Part shown: in pieces, positions 7,849 to 20,387 of the stretch
Layout: each line of letters opens with the position of its first letter
Numbering within the stretch: the first letter of the stretch is position 1
Notes under the pieces: generated by a model
Database searches by the model: none
What the model saw: the letters and a program-made list of their open reading frames with translations, nothing else
What the model was told of the DNA's origin: nothing
Position numbers and translations under genes: made by a program
DNA from: Vicinamibacterales bacterium
GTDB lineage: Bacteria; Acidobacteriota; Vicinamibacteria; Vicinamibacterales; 2-12-FULL-66-21
DNA: 64,000 nucleotides
NCBI GenBank assembly: GCA_036496585.1
Contig: DASXLB010000065.1
Span: 1-64,000, forward strand
Reading direction: 5' to 3'

Positions 7849-9357
7849 TCAGGGCTGGCGCGTCTTGCTCGCGAGACGCAGGAACGTGACGCCGCGGACG
7901 CGTCCCTCCGGGGTCACCTCGAGCGCCGGGTCCGAGAGCGGGTGGAACCGCCGGTCGAAATCCTCGTACTCATCGCCGGGTTCGAGTGCGACATACGGAA
8001 CATAGCCGGCGCGCTCGAGAGCGCTGACTGTGTCGACCAGCCGGCCATCTGGCAGCAGTTCCGCCCGCACGGTCGGTCGGTCCGCATAGATCCGGAGGCT
8101 GCCGCTGTGGAGCGACGCGAACGCGACCGCGCGCGGCGGCGAATGCGCGCGGAACCACTCGCCCACCAGACGGTAGCGCTGCTCCTGGACCGCCACGTCG
8201 AAGACACGGTGGCGATCGAGGAACACGTACGATCCCCCCGCGAGCAGGACGATCGCGATCGTGGCGGCCACGTACCCGCCGGCAGCCTGTCCGACAGCGC
8301 GGCCGATCGTGACGATCCCGCCCGCGCAGACGATGAACACGAACGGCAGGCCCGGCAGGAGGAAGCGCAGGATTTCCCAGTCCTCGAAGGGCGGCGCGTA
8401 AATCAGATACGGCGCGCTGACGGCCAGGAGCACGGCGCCCGCCCGCCACGCGAGGCGCGGCTGGGCCACCGCGCCGACGCCGAACAACGCCGGCATCGCA
8501 GGCGTGCAGACGAGCAGCAGCCAGCCGCCGTAGAACCGAAGATTGTGGGGGAGCGCCGCCGGCACGAACAGCTGCCCGGCCGTGCCGTAGCCGCTCAACA
8601 GCGCATTTCCGAAGAGATGCCGCTGCAGCGCGAGGAACAGCACGGTCGTCATCGCGACGATGGCCGCGAACGTCGCGGCCTGACGCCGCGTTTCCCACCG
8701 TGTCGTCGCCCCGAGCGCCAGCGCCGCCAGCAGCAGCGGCGGCCTGGTGAGGATCGCCATGCCGGCGGCCAGCGCGCCAATAGCCGCGCGCGGCCGCTCG
8801 CGCCAGAGCCACGTTCCCGACAGCACGATCCAGAACGCGGCCGGCACGTCGCTCATCGGCTGAAGCGCCATGTCCACGAAGATCGGCGTGACGGCGGTGA
8901 TCGCCGCGGCAAGCCCCGCCGTCACGGGATCCACGGTGCGGCGAGCCAGCACAAACACGAGCGCCACCGTCGCGACAGCAAGCGCCGGCGCCACGACGAA
9001 TGGGCCCCCGCCTCCCAGCGCCAGCGCGATCGCCATCACAAGCGGCAGACCGGGAGGGAAGCGCGGCGAGATGACGTACGGCGTGGCGCCCGCCACGAAA
9101 CCGAGCGGCGCTACCGCAGCCGTGGCGTTGGGAAACGGCAGCACCCGCGCCACCGGCTCGTACTTCGTCAGATGTCCGGACAGGAGCAGCTTCGCCGAGC
9201 CCACATACCCGGCACTGTCGAGTCCGCCGCAGGCCGTGACTACGTGCCTCACCACGAGACGCAGGTCGGCCACGAGGATGGCGGCAATCGCCAGCCAGAA
9301 GCAGACGACGGCAGCACTGGGACGCACGGGCATGATGTCGGCTAGGTGCCGCATCAT
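7849..9357 (-). CDS. Polytopic membrane protein, GT-C/GT39-like
   Basis: A protein of about 500 residues with 9-11 predicted membrane segments and a soluble C-terminal domain (about the last 110 residues). The layout, an acidic residue in the first extracytoplasmic loop (GGLDSAGYV) and a second acidic segment (QPMSDVPAAFW), resembles GT-C glycosyltransferases of the dolichyl-phosphate-mannose/ArnT type. This would move a sugar from a polyprenyl phosphate to a periplasmic acceptor. The call is by topology and faint motifs only. The start is uncertain: two ATGs at 9357 and 9354, and another at 9333 that begins the first membrane segment more cleanly. TATGAT at 9353-9358 could be a -10 box favouring 9333. 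Confidence 0.7.
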   Translation of the reverse strand: MMRHLADIMPVRPSAAVVCFWLAIAAILVADLRLVVRHVVTACGGLDSAGYVGSAKLLLSGHLTKYEPVARVLPFPNATAAVAPLGFVAGATPYVISPRFPPGLPLVMAIALALGGGGPFVVAPALAVATVALVFVLARRTVDPVTAGLAAAITAVTPIFVDMALQPMSDVPAAFWIVLSGTWLWRERPRAAIGALAAGMAILTRPPLLLAALALGATTRWETRRQAATFAAIVAMTTVLFLALQRHLFGNALLSGYGTAGQLFVPAALPHNLRFYGGWLLLVCTPAMPALFGVGAVAQPRLAWRAGAVLLAVSAPYLIYAPPFEDWEILRFLLPGLPFVFIVCAGGIVTIGRAVGQAAGGYVAATIAIVLLAGGSYVFLDRHRVFDVAVQEQRYRLVGEWFRAHSPPRAVAFASLHSGSLRIYADRPTVRAELLPDGRLVDTVSALERAGYVPYVALEPGDEYEDFDRRFHPLSDPALEVTPEGRVRGVTFLRLASKTRQP

Positions 9358-9507
9358 ACGCCAGGGCCGGAAGATACCGACTGCGCATGCCTACTTGAAG
9401 GCGGACGCGGGGGGCGCCATCCTCCTTGCGCCCGGCAGGCCTCACGTCCGCCTGTCGAACCGCCGATAGGCCGAAAGGAGGAAGAAGCCGCGTCCTGGAG
9501 GTCAACG

Positions 9508-9843
9508 ATGACGAACAGTAGTCTCGAACGCCGCCTGTCGGACCGTCGTCACTCGTGCGGAGGCGGACGCCGCGCGACCGATGCCGCGCGACGCTCAACG
9601 GATCAGCCGGCCTGTCCGGCGTGCGGCGGATCGGGCGCTGCCACGATGGCCGGCGAGTCCCCCGGAGGCTGGTGGTTCGTCTGCCTCCGCTGCGACGCCC
9701 TCTGGGATCAGCGTCAGCTGACCCGCGGGGAATCTGCCGACGTCATCACGACAGATCCTGGCGAGCCGATCGAGCGCATGAGTCGCGTGCCCGTCTGGCG
9801 GCGTCTGACCCGATTCACGCATCATCGGCCAGCCACGCCCTGA
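9508..9843 (+). CDS. Small zinc-ribbon protein with Arg-rich N-terminus
   Basis: A 111-residue protein of unknown function. After an Arg/Asp-rich N-terminus (ERRLSDRR and GGRRATDAARR), two CXXC knuckles (CPACGG and CLRCDALW) form a probable zinc ribbon around residues 33-70. The start at 9508 is supported by a GGAG site seven bases upstream; the longer open frame from 9346 lacks one. RRXXDRR-rich N-termini occur in many acidobacterial and deltaproteobacterial small proteins of unknown role. It stands alone between two minus-strand genes. Confidence 0.6.
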   Translation: MTNSSLERRLSDRRHSCGGGRRATDAARRSTDQPACPACGGSGAATMAGESPGGWWFVCLRCDALWDQRQLTRGESADVITTDPGEPIERMSRVPVWRRLTRFTHHRPATP

Positions 9844-9882
9844 CGCGCACGGAGGAGCGGGCGAGCTCGCGGTGGGCGCGGC

Positions 9883-12870
9883 CTACGGTCGCGACTTCCC
9901 TCTCGTGCTCTCCTCCGGCCCCAGGTAGCTCTGACGCAGCGGCGCGTCGCTGGTGTTGACGACGATCTTCTCGAGAACGACCGCAGGATCGATCATCCAG
10001 ACCTTCAGCGTGTGATAGCCCGCCGCGGCGATCGTGTGAGTCGTCGACACCAGGCGCGCGTTGTTGCGAACCGTCTCCTCCCAGTCGCGATTCCCGTTCT
10101 GCGCGTTGTAGCCCTGCGGCACGGCGGTCACGACCTGCGGCGGCTCGTCGTCGAACGACACGGCCAGCCGCACGCTGCGATCGGGCGCGAAGTTCAGGCC
10201 AGGCCCGAGCGTCAACGCCGCCGTCACCGAGCCTGGGGTGAAGAGGTACATCCGGTACTCCAGGCGAGGCGTCTCGAGGCCAAGCTCCGGCGTCCTGTCG
10301 GTGGCCGGCGCCCGCGCCGGCGGCACCGGCGCCGCCGCCCGCATGGCCGACAGGGTGCGGCCATAGTTCTCGGCCAGCGACCAGCGTCGATCGCCGGCGT
10401 CGATCTTGTGGGTGTAGTGCGCGGCCTCGATCGACACGTATCCGGCTCCCTCGGCCGCGCCTTCCAGCGACTCGCGCGTGATTCCCGCGGGCTGGCGGGC
10501 CGACACCGCGACGACGACCTCCGCATCCGCGCCGCGGAGCGTGATCGTGCCCTCGGCATCGCCGGCCGGCGCCCGCGCCCAGTCGATCGACACGTCGATC
10601 CGCAGGTCGTCGCCGAGCTGGCCAGAGGTGCGGCTCACCGTGATCCACGGCGCGCTCGCCTTCGCGGTGAACGCAAACGGCGTGCGGCCGCGTTTGAAGA
10701 CATCGATGAAACTCACCTGCCGGTTCAATGAGTCGAAGCGAGGCAGCCGTGCCGGCGGAGCGTCGCCCGCGGGCCACGCGACCGTCGATCCCTCGATCGC
10801 CACGCCGAGCCTGGCCTCGGCCGGTACATCGGGCGTTACCAGCTTGATCGCGTCGATCGTATTGGCGGGTGGATCGCGCCACGTGGTGTAGCCGATGTGC
10901 GGCTGATCCATGAAGTGATCCCACTTGCCGCCGGCGAAGTCCTTGTTGAACTGCGTCATCAGATCCGTGTCGGCCTTGAACAGCGCCCGGGTCTTCTCCG
11001 CCCAGCCTCCGGCGCTGGCGCGCCCCTGCGATGCGTAGAGAGCGTTCTTCGCGGCGGCGACGTACATGGCGTTGAGATTGGCCGACGCCTTGACTGGAAA
11101 GAGCACCAGCTCGTAGAACGCGTCGCGCTTGGACTCCGGCAGCCTGGCCGCGACGGCTTCTGCCCTCCTGAGCACGGCGTCGTAGTCGGCGACGACACGG
11201 TCCGCTTCGCGGTAATTCACGACGCTGTAGGTCGCGGCGTCGAGCAGCTCGGGCTTGCGCCGCCCGTTGAAGCGCGTCCACGCTGTCATGATGTCGGCGA
11301 TCTCGCCGGCCTGATCCGCCCCGAACTCGCGCGCCGCCCAGAGGCGGGTGAACTCGCCGGTGTTCTCCTCGGTCCACCGCGACGTGTCCCACGCCAGACT
11401 CAGGAAGTACTCCGTCGGAAACGCGTAGGCCTTGAAATGACCGACGTTGACGATCCAGATGCGGTCGGAGCCGTACTGCTTCGCGAGGCGCATCTGCTCG
11501 GCGATTTTTGGAATGGGATTGGTGTCGATCCACTGATAACTGCGCGGGCCGCCGTGGTAGTCGAAGTGGTAGTAGACGCCGGCGCCGCCCGGCCGCAGGC
11601 GCTCGGCCGGCGTCGGCAGCCGCCGGATGTTGCCCCAGTTGTCCTCGGCCCAAAGCAGCGTCACGTCATCGGGCACGCGCAGGCCGCGCTCGTAGTATTC
11701 CTGTACCTCCTTGTAGAGCGCCCACAGCTGCGGGATCCTCGTGACGTCCGGGTTGACCACCTCGGCGAGGATGCGCCGCTGTTCGGCGACGATCTTCTCG
11801 GTGAGCGCGACCCCTTCTTCGAGCGTCCGCACCATCGGCGTGTCGTTCTCGCCGCGCAGCCCGATGGTGTAGACATTCTCGAAGTCCTTGCGCGCCCGCA
11901 CGCCCGTGCGCCAGAAGTCGTTCAGCACGTCAGCCTGCGTCGCGTAGTTCCAGTTGCCATACTGCGCGCGCTGGTGCCAGTCCCATTCCTTTTGTGCGCG
12001 CATCATCGGTTCCTGATGCGAGCTGCCCATGACGATGCCGTACTCGTCGGCGAGGCGGGCGTTGTCGGGATCGTCCTCGGCGAAGGCGTTGTTCCACATC
12101 GCCGGCCACAGGTAGTTGGCCTTGAGGCGCAGCAGCAGCTCGAACAGCCGCGCATAGAACTGACGGTTGAGGTTGGCGATCGTCCCCGGGCCGCCGCCTG
12201 GCGTGGGATGCTCGCCGAACTTCGCACGAACCCAGAAATCGAGATTGGGCTTCTCGTCGTTCAGGAAGATGCCGCGATACTTGACGCTCGGCTCTCCCTG
12301 GCGGTACGACCCGGGCTTCACGTAGAGTGCAGCTTTGTGCTCAGGCGCCACGTCGTCCCACCAGTACCAGGGCGATACGCCCATCTGCTCGGAGAGGTCG
12401 TAGACGCCGAAGATCGTGCCGCGCTTGTCGCTGCCGGCGATGACCAGCGCGGCCGGCACGCCGGCCAGCGGGTTCCTGACCGTCTGCAGGACGAACGATT
12501 CCCAGCGGCCGCGAACGTCCGAGACGTCGATGCGACCCTCGCGCGCCAGGCGGTCGATGAGCGGGCTGCGCCCGAGCGTCCCGACGATCACGACCCCGCC
12601 GCCGGCCGCAGCGGCATCGTGCACGATCGCCGGCGTCGTGCCTGTGACCCGTCCGACGTCGGCCTGCAGATCGCCGGCGGCGCGGACGACGCCAGGCCAG
12701 TCCGCCGCGTCGACCCAGATGGGTGTGGCGCTCCCCTTCTCCGCGAGAGTGAACGCGTCCGGCACAGGCGTGGTCGTGACGTAGGCAGGACGCCCGAGCG
12801 CGAAGGCAGGCCCCGCGCACGCGATCGTCACGCCGGTGATCAGGCCAACCGCTTTGAAAGTGGCTCGCAT
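9883..12870 (-). CDS. Glycoside hydrolase family 115 (xylan alpha-glucuronidase type)
   Basis: A 995-residue secreted enzyme with a signal peptide ending near AFALG. It matches GH115 along its length: an N-terminal alpha/beta domain (about 30-190), a TIM barrel containing the GIFLNDEKPNLDFWV, YLWPAMWNNAF, GSSHQEPMMR and IGLRGENDTPM blocks (about 195-520), a helical region, and a C-terminal beta-sandwich (about 800-990). GH115 enzymes cleave alpha-1,2-linked (4-O-methyl) glucuronic acid from xylan, including internal residues. No other hemicellulase lies nearby. TAGAAT seven bases before the ATG suggests a near-leaderless start. This is the clearest plant-polysaccharide gene in the window. Confidence 0.93.
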   Translation of the reverse strand: MRATFKAVGLITGVTIACAGPAFALGRPAYVTTTPVPDAFTLAEKGSATPIWVDAADWPGVVRAAGDLQADVGRVTGTTPAIVHDAAAAGGGVVIVGTLGRSPLIDRLAREGRIDVSDVRGRWESFVLQTVRNPLAGVPAALVIAGSDKRGTIFGVYDLSEQMGVSPWYWWDDVAPEHKAALYVKPGSYRQGEPSVKYRGIFLNDEKPNLDFWVRAKFGEHPTPGGGPGTIANLNRQFYARLFELLLRLKANYLWPAMWNNAFAEDDPDNARLADEYGIVMGSSHQEPMMRAQKEWDWHQRAQYGNWNYATQADVLNDFWRTGVRARKDFENVYTIGLRGENDTPMVRTLEEGVALTEKIVAEQRRILAEVVNPDVTRIPQLWALYKEVQEYYERGLRVPDDVTLLWAEDNWGNIRRLPTPAERLRPGGAGVYYHFDYHGGPRSYQWIDTNPIPKIAEQMRLAKQYGSDRIWIVNVGHFKAYAFPTEYFLSLAWDTSRWTEENTGEFTRLWAAREFGADQAGEIADIMTAWTRFNGRRKPELLDAATYSVVNYREADRVVADYDAVLRRAEAVAARLPESKRDAFYELVLFPVKASANLNAMYVAAAKNALYASQGRASAGGWAEKTRALFKADTDLMTQFNKDFAGGKWDHFMDQPHIGYTTWRDPPANTIDAIKLVTPDVPAEARLGVAIEGSTVAWPAGDAPPARLPRFDSLNRQVSFIDVFKRGRTPFAFTAKASAPWITVSRTSGQLGDDLRIDVSIDWARAPAGDAEGTITLRGADAEVVVAVSARQPAGITRESLEGAAEGAGYVSIEAAHYTHKIDAGDRRWSLAENYGRTLSAMRAAAPVPPARAPATDRTPELGLETPRLEYRMYLFTPGSVTAALTLGPGLNFAPDRSVRLAVSFDDEPPQVVTAVPQGYNAQNGNRDWEETVRNNARLVSTTHTIAAAGYHTLKVWMIDPAVVLEKIVVNTSDAPLRQSYLGPEESTRGKSRP

Positions 12871-12938
12871 GGCACGTATTCTATGCGCGGCGAAACGGCC
12901 GCCGCGCCATGATGAACGTCGAAAACACGGAGGTCTCG

Positions 12939-13784
12939 ATGAAACGGTTGCTGATGTCGGCGGTGATGTTCGCGGCGCTTGCCAGTCCGGCGATCGGGCG
13001 CGCCACGGGAGCGGCGGAAGTCGTGCGCACGGTGTACTTTTCGGCCGTTGACGGGAGCGGCAAGCCGGTGACGGATCTCGCCGCCGCCGACCTCGCCGTC
13101 AAGGAAAACGGGAAGGAGCGCGCCATTCGCAGCGTCCAGCCCGCGACGGGCCCGCTCCAGGTGTCGCTGCTGGTCGACGACGGCGGTTCTGGGGCGTTCC
13201 AGGGACCGGTCGCGCAGTTCCTCGAGACGATGCTCGGGCACGCCCAGGTCGCGATCCGCGTGTTCAACCCCCAGCCGTCGAAAGTGACGGACTTCACCGA
13301 AGACGTCAACGCGCTCAAGGCGGCGCTGAACGGCATCGGTCCGCGCGGCAAGGTGGCGACGACGGGCGAGCAGATGCCGGGTGCGATCGAGGAAGCCGCG
13401 CAGGAACTGCAGAAGCGCAACGCGGCGCGGCCGGCCATCGTGGTGGTGACGGTGGGCGGCGAGCAGGCGCAATCGGTGCAGGCCGAGCCGACGCTCAACG
13501 CGCTGAAGAACAGCGGCGCGAGCCTGAACGTCGTCTACCTCTCGGGCCTCGAGCTGGGACAGGTGCTCGGCGACGGGCCGAAGCGATCCGGCGGCCTCAT
13601 CCAGCCGGTCGGCGGCAGCGTCGTGCCGGGCCCGGTACTGGCCAAGGTCGCGGACACGCTGCTGCACCAGTACGCGCTGACCTACACGCTGCCGGACGGC
13701 GTCAAGCCGAACGAGAAGCTTGCGCTGACCACCACTCGAAAGGGAGTGACGCTGGTCGCTCCCTCTCGAGTGCCGGACAAGTGA
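12939..13784 (+). CDS. VWFA-related acidobacterial secreted protein
   Basis: A 281-residue protein with a signal peptide and a von Willebrand A-like fold of the VWFA-related acidobacterial type. It starts with a beta-sandwich prelude (VVRTVYFSAVDGSGKPV and DLAVKENGKE), then the alpha/beta Rossmann part with LLVDDGGSGAF. The MIDAS DXSXS motif is replaced by DDGGS, so metal binding is doubtful. Function is unknown; related proteins are secreted and thought to mediate adhesion or protein contacts. The ATG at 12939 has a GGAGG site and starts the signal peptide, whereas 12909 would add ten charged residues. It is divergent from the GH115 gene. Confidence 0.8.
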   Translation: MKRLLMSAVMFAALASPAIGRATGAAEVVRTVYFSAVDGSGKPVTDLAAADLAVKENGKERAIRSVQPATGPLQVSLLVDDGGSGAFQGPVAQFLETMLGHAQVAIRVFNPQPSKVTDFTEDVNALKAALNGIGPRGKVATTGEQMPGAIEEAAQELQKRNAARPAIVVVTVGGEQAQSVQAEPTLNALKNSGASLNVVYLSGLELGQVLGDGPKRSGGLIQPVGGSVVPGPVLAKVADTLLHQYALTYTLPDGVKPNEKLALTTTRKGVTLVAPSRVPDK

Positions 13785-13797
13785 CGGCGACGAGGCG

Positions 13798-16489
<2,692 letters not shown>

Positions 16490-16496
16490 GACACCC

Positions 16497-16507
16497 AGGA
16501 TATATCC
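16497..16507 (-). promoter_or_regulatory. Putative fur-katG promoter and operator
   Basis: On the minus strand, TATCCT (16497-16502) lies seven bases before the GTG of the fur-family gene. The perfect palindrome GGATATATCC (16498-16507) overlaps it, and a second imperfect inverted pair, TCCA/TGGA, follows within ten bases. A repressor bound here would block the promoter, which fits autoregulation of a peroxide operon. This is inferred from position and symmetry. Confidence 0.4.
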
Positions 16508-16543
16508 AACCCTGGAATAAGTCCAAATCTTGAGTGCCTCCGC

Positions 16544-19243
16544 TCAGTCCGACTGCAGCGCGACGAGCGGATCGACGCGCAACGCCCGCCGCGCCGGCAC
16601 GTAGCACGCCAGCGTCGCGATCGCCAGCAGCAGCGCGGCCGTGGCCGCATAGCTGATCGGGTCGGATGGCGTGACCTCGAACAACAGCGTGCGCAGCAAC
16701 CGCGACAGGACGAACGCGCCGGCCACGCCGATCGCGACGCCGAGCAGCGCCAGTCGTACGCCGCCGCCGACAATCATCCGGACGACCTGGCCCGGGTCCG
16801 CCCCGATCGCCATGCGCAGGCCAATCTCGCGGGTCCGCCGACTCACGGAGTAGGCGACCACGCCGTAGAGCCCCACCGCCGCCAGGAACAGCGCAACGCC
16901 GGCGAACAGCGCCAGCAGCAGCATCGCAAAGCGCTGCGGCGCAATCGACTCGTTCACGATCACCCGCAGTGGCGTGATCGAATACGCCGCCAGCGCCGGG
17001 TCGATGTCGTGCAGAGTCCGCCGCACGCTCCCGGCGAGCGACGCCGGGTCGCCAGCGGCGCGCGCGACGACCCACACCGTCGAGAACGTGTCCTGCGCGA
17101 TCGGCACGTACATCGTCGGCACCGGCGTCGCGTCGAGCCCGTCCGAGCGGACGTTGCCGGCAATCCCGACGATGGTGAAGAAGTCGGACACGCCGTTGCC
17201 AATGTGGAGCCCCTGCCCGATCGCGTTCTGGCTGGGGAAGTACTTGTCGGCGAAGGCGCGATCCACAATGGCGACGGGCTGGTTCTTCGGGCCGTCGGAC
17301 GCCGCAAAACCGCGCCCCTTGACGAGCGGAACCCCGAGAACGTCCAAGTAGTGCGGACTGACCGCGCGGTAGTGCGCGGAGGGCCCCGCGCCGGGGCTGG
17401 CCGGCGCGCGGCCGCGGATGTCGAACGCCAGCTCGTACGATCCGCGCAGCGGCAGCGTCTGCACGAGGCCGACGCCGCGCACGTCGCCCTCCGCTTCGAG
17501 CCGGCCGGTGAGCGCGTCGTAGAACCCGGTCGTCCGCCCGGCCTCCGCGTACGCCTTCTGCGGCAGCGACACCTGGAACGCCAGCACGCCGTCAGGGTTG
17601 AAGCCGGGATCGACGCCGGTCAGGCGGTCGAAGCTGCGCAGCAGCAGCGCCGCGCCGGTGAGGAGGACGATCGACAGCGCCACTTCGGCGACCAGCAGCG
17701 TGCTCCGCACCCAGCGGGCCCCGCCGGTGCCCGAAGAACGGCCTCCTTCCTTCAGCACGCCCACGAGACCGCCGTGCGAGACCTGCCACGCGGGTGCCAG
17801 ACCGAACAGCAGCCCCGTCACGATCGAGGCCGCGGCCGCGAAGACCAGCACGTCGGAATCGAGCGCCACGTCGGCGGCGCGCGGGATGCTCTTGGCGCCA
17901 AGCGACAGGATCGGCCCGAGCGCGGCATGCGCGAACGCGATCCCCAGCGCGCCGCCGGCCGCCGCGAGGACGAGGCTCTCGGCGAGCATCTGGCCGACCA
18001 GCCGCCGGGAGCTGGCGCCGAGCGCCGCCCGAATCGCCATCTCCTTCTCGCGCACCGACGCGCGCACGAGCAGCAGGTTCGCCACGTTGGCGCACGCGAT
18101 CAGCACGACGAACCCGACCGCGGCAAAGAGCGTGAGCAGGGCCGGACGGATGGCGCCGACGACCTGGTCCTGCAGACTGACGACGACGGCCGACTCGCCG
18201 GCGCTGTTCTTCGGATACTCGACCGCCAGCCGTTGCGCCAGCGTCCGCATCTCGAGATCCGCCCGATCGAGCGTCACCCCGGCGCGAAGCCGGGCGACGA
18301 CGCCGAGATAGTGCCCGCCGCGGGTCGCGTCGGCTGGATTGAGGTTGAGCGGACGCCAGAATGCCGTGTCGCGTGCCGGATAGTAGAAGCCGGCCGGCAT
18401 GACGCCGACCACGGTGACCGGCGCGCCGTTCATCGAGATGGACCGCCCGACGATGCCGGGGTCCCCGCCACAACGATCCAGCCACAACGCATGGCTCACG
18501 ATGACGGTCGCGCCGGCGCCTGGCGCGTCGTCGGCGGCGGTGAACGGACGGCCGATCGCGGGCGCCACCCGCAGGACCGGGAACATGTCCCACGACACGA
18601 GCGCGCCGGGAATCCGCAGCGGGCCGTCCGCCCCCTGGAACGTCGCGCTGCTCGTCGAATAGGCAGCGATCCGATCGAAGACGGCGTTCTGTGCACGCCA
18701 GTCGAGAAAGTTCGCCGGCGCGACCGAGAAGCGGCCGAACTGCGGCACGATCTCATGCACGCGGACGAGTTCACTCGACTCCGGGTACGGCAGCGGCCGT
18801 AACAGCACGCCGTTGACGACGCTGAAGATCGCGGTCGTGGCGCCGATGCCGAGGGCCAGCGTCAGCACGGCGACGGCGGTGAACCCCGGCACGGCAACGA
18901 GCTGGCGGACGGCGTAGCGCAGATCACGCAACGTGTGGGCGACCATCAGGCTTCCTCCTGGAGCAGGCACGGGCCGGTTTTCGAGATCGCGGACGAGGCG
19001 GTCGACAGCCGGCCGCCGGTGGGGGCGGTCGAGCTGCTGCAGGTCGGCGGCGAGACGGGTCCAGTCGCCGACGTGCGCCACGACGCGGGCGTCGGCTTCC
19101 GGCTCGCTGGCGCCGCCGGCGAGGGCATCGCGATAGAGATCTTCGAGCTGCGCCGCGACTTCGCGGACGATGCGCAGCTCGCGCTCCGGCGCGAGGTCGG
19201 GCAGCGGGAGCCGCGCCCTGACGAAGCCGCGCCAGTCACGCAT
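16544..19243 (-). CDS. ADOP-family ABC permease with prefix domain
   Basis: An 899-residue MacB/FtsX-type permease of the acidobacterial duplicated orphan permease kind. A soluble N-terminal permease-prefix domain (about 1-95) precedes two repeats of MacB periplasmic core plus FtsX membrane part: one transmembrane helix near 120, a large periplasmic domain, then three helices, twice over. No ATPase is fused or adjacent, which is the reason for the word orphan. The substrate is unknown; the MacB fold suggests mechanotransmission rather than transport through the membrane. The gene overlaps the end of padR by eight bases, implying translational coupling and PadR control. Confidence 0.92.
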   Translation of the reverse strand: MRDWRGFVRARLPLPDLAPERELRIVREVAAQLEDLYRDALAGGASEPEADARVVAHVGDWTRLAADLQQLDRPHRRPAVDRLVRDLENRPVPAPGGSLMVAHTLRDLRYAVRQLVAVPGFTAVAVLTLALGIGATTAIFSVVNGVLLRPLPYPESSELVRVHEIVPQFGRFSVAPANFLDWRAQNAVFDRIAAYSTSSATFQGADGPLRIPGALVSWDMFPVLRVAPAIGRPFTAADDAPGAGATVIVSHALWLDRCGGDPGIVGRSISMNGAPVTVVGVMPAGFYYPARDTAFWRPLNLNPADATRGGHYLGVVARLRAGVTLDRADLEMRTLAQRLAVEYPKNSAGESAVVVSLQDQVVGAIRPALLTLFAAVGFVVLIACANVANLLLVRASVREKEMAIRAALGASSRRLVGQMLAESLVLAAAGGALGIAFAHAALGPILSLGAKSIPRAADVALDSDVLVFAAAASIVTGLLFGLAPAWQVSHGGLVGVLKEGGRSSGTGGARWVRSTLLVAEVALSIVLLTGAALLLRSFDRLTGVDPGFNPDGVLAFQVSLPQKAYAEAGRTTGFYDALTGRLEAEGDVRGVGLVQTLPLRGSYELAFDIRGRAPASPGAGPSAHYRAVSPHYLDVLGVPLVKGRGFAASDGPKNQPVAIVDRAFADKYFPSQNAIGQGLHIGNGVSDFFTIVGIAGNVRSDGLDATPVPTMYVPIAQDTFSTVWVVARAAGDPASLAGSVRRTLHDIDPALAAYSITPLRVIVNESIAPQRFAMLLLALFAGVALFLAAVGLYGVVAYSVSRRTREIGLRMAIGADPGQVVRMIVGGGVRLALLGVAIGVAGAFVLSRLLRTLLFEVTPSDPISYAATAALLLAIATLACYVPARRALRVDPLVALQSD

Positions 19244-19568
19244 CGCCGAAGCCCATCACGTCGTCGACGGCGGCGACGTAGGTGCGCCAGGTGGCGCGCT
19301 GCTCGGCCAGGACGCGGCGGCCGGCGCGGGTCAGCCGGTAGAAGCAGCGGCCGCGCTCGCCCGCCTTCTCGACCCAGCGTCCTTTGATCCAGCCGCGATT
19401 CTCGAGGCGCAGGAGGGTCGGGTAGAGGGTGGGCAGCGCGAAGCTGAGGCGGCCGTGCGAGCGCGATTCGATCAACTTGCCGATCTCGTAGCCGTGGCGG
19501 GGCCGCGACTCGACCAGCGAGAGGACCAGCATCTCGATGCTGCCCTTCTTCAGTTCAGGGCTGAACAC
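19236..19568 (-). CDS. PadR-family transcriptional regulator
   Basis: A 110-residue PadR winged-helix regulator; the core [19 protein letters not shown] and [17 protein letters not shown] segments are diagnostic. Short PadR proteins of this length repress a downstream membrane-protein gene until a ligand or stress releases them. It begins with GTG at 19568 behind a GGGAGG site and overlaps the ADOP gene, the standard acidobacterial padR-ADOP pair. The gap to the divergent FAH-family gene holds an imperfect ATAG/CTAT inverted pair at about 19581-19603 that could be its operator; that part is weak. Confidence 0.92.
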   Translation of the reverse strand: MFSPELKKGSIEMLVLSLVESRPRHGYEIGKLIESRSHGRLSFALPTLYPTLLRLENRGWIKGRWVEKAGERGRCFYRLTRAGRRVLAEQRATWRTYVAAVDDVMGFGDA

Positions 19569-19642
19569 ACTCTGCCTCCCTATAGGTAGCGACGCATACT
19601 ATGACGGGATGCGGCGGGAAATGGTTGGCGGGGGCAGCCCGA

Positions 19643-19648
19643 TATACT
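19643..19648 (+). promoter_or_regulatory. TANNNT -10 box, leaderless type
   Basis: TATACT lies exactly six bases before the GTG start of the FAH-family gene, so transcription would begin at or near the start codon. It is one of seven genes in this window with the same motif and spacing. Confidence 0.55.
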
Positions 19649-19654
19649 GGCCCG

Positions 19655-20350
19655 GTGAGCGACTACCTCTTCGCCCCGCCGGCGCCGCCGGCCGCGCCGG
19701 TGCGCGGCGGCCCGCGCTTCCCGATCCGCCGCATCTTCTGTGTCGGCCGCAACTACGAGGACCACGCGAAGGAAATGGGGGTGGCGGTCGATCGCGAGGC
19801 GCCGTTCTATTTCCTGAAGGCCTCGCAGCACTACCTGGCCTCGGGCGGGGCGGCCCCCTATCCGCCCGGCACCCGCAACTACCATCACGAGATCGAGCTG
19901 GTCGTCGCCATCGGCACCGGCGGGTTCCGCATCGCCGAGGCGGCGGCGCTCGACCACGTCTTCGGCTATGCCTGCGGCCTCGACATGACGCGGCGCGATC
20001 TGCAGGCGGCGGCCAAGGACAAGCAGCGCCCCTGGGACCTCGGCAAGAATGTCGAGCAGTCGGCGGTGCTCGGCGAGATCGCGCCGGCGGCGGCGATCGG
20101 CCATCCGTCCCGCGGCCGCATCGAGCTGCGCGTCAACGGACAGACGAAGCAGTCGGGCGACCTGTCGATGCAGATCCACGGCGTCGCCGCGGTCGTCGCC
20201 GACCTCTCGAGGTACTACCACCTCGAGGCTGGCGATCTGATCTACACCGGCACGCCGGCCGGCGTCGGACCGGTGCAGCCGGGCGACCGCCTCGAGGGAT
20301 CGATCGAGGGGATCGGGACGATCGCGCTCCAGATCGACGAACCGGAATAG
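19655..20350 (+). CDS. Fumarylacetoacetate hydrolase-family enzyme
   Basis: A 231-residue FAH-superfamily protein, cytoplasmic, that would hydrolyse or decarboxylate a 2-oxo acid such as fumarylpyruvate or acylpyruvate. Visible are the entry motif CVGRNYEDHAKEMG, the metal-binding acidic pair in HHEIELVVAIG, the GLDMTRRDLQ aspartates and the closing YTGTPAGVG. Its length and SDYLFAPP start resemble fumarylpyruvate hydrolases. The GTG at 19655 is preferred over the ATG at 19601 because homologues begin there and TATACT sits six bases upstream. No aromatic catabolic genes are nearby, so the substrate is open. Confidence 0.88.
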   Translation: MSDYLFAPPAPPAAPVRGGPRFPIRRIFCVGRNYEDHAKEMGVAVDREAPFYFLKASQHYLASGGAAPYPPGTRNYHHEIELVVAIGTGGFRIAEAAALDHVFGYACGLDMTRRDLQAAAKDKQRPWDLGKNVEQSAVLGEIAPAAAIGHPSRGRIELRVNGQTKQSGDLSMQIHGVAAVVADLSRYYHLEAGDLIYTGTPAGVGPVQPGDRLEGSIEGIGTIALQIDEPE

Positions 20351-20357
20351 CGGCGGC

Positions 20358-20378
20358 CTTCCGCGCGCGCGCGGGAAG
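20358..20378. terminator. GC-rich hairpin between convergent genes
   Basis: CTTCC followed by alternating GC and GGGAAG at 20358-20378 can fold into a strong stem between the convergent FAH-family and RES-domain genes. It has no U-tract. Bidirectional termination is inferred. Confidence 0.4.
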
Positions 20379-20387
20379 CGGCAGCCC

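Noticed and set aside
10897-12912. Plus-strand open frame of 671 codons opposite GH115
   Set aside because: Composition is that of an antisense frame, whereas the minus strand has full GH115 homology and a signal peptide.
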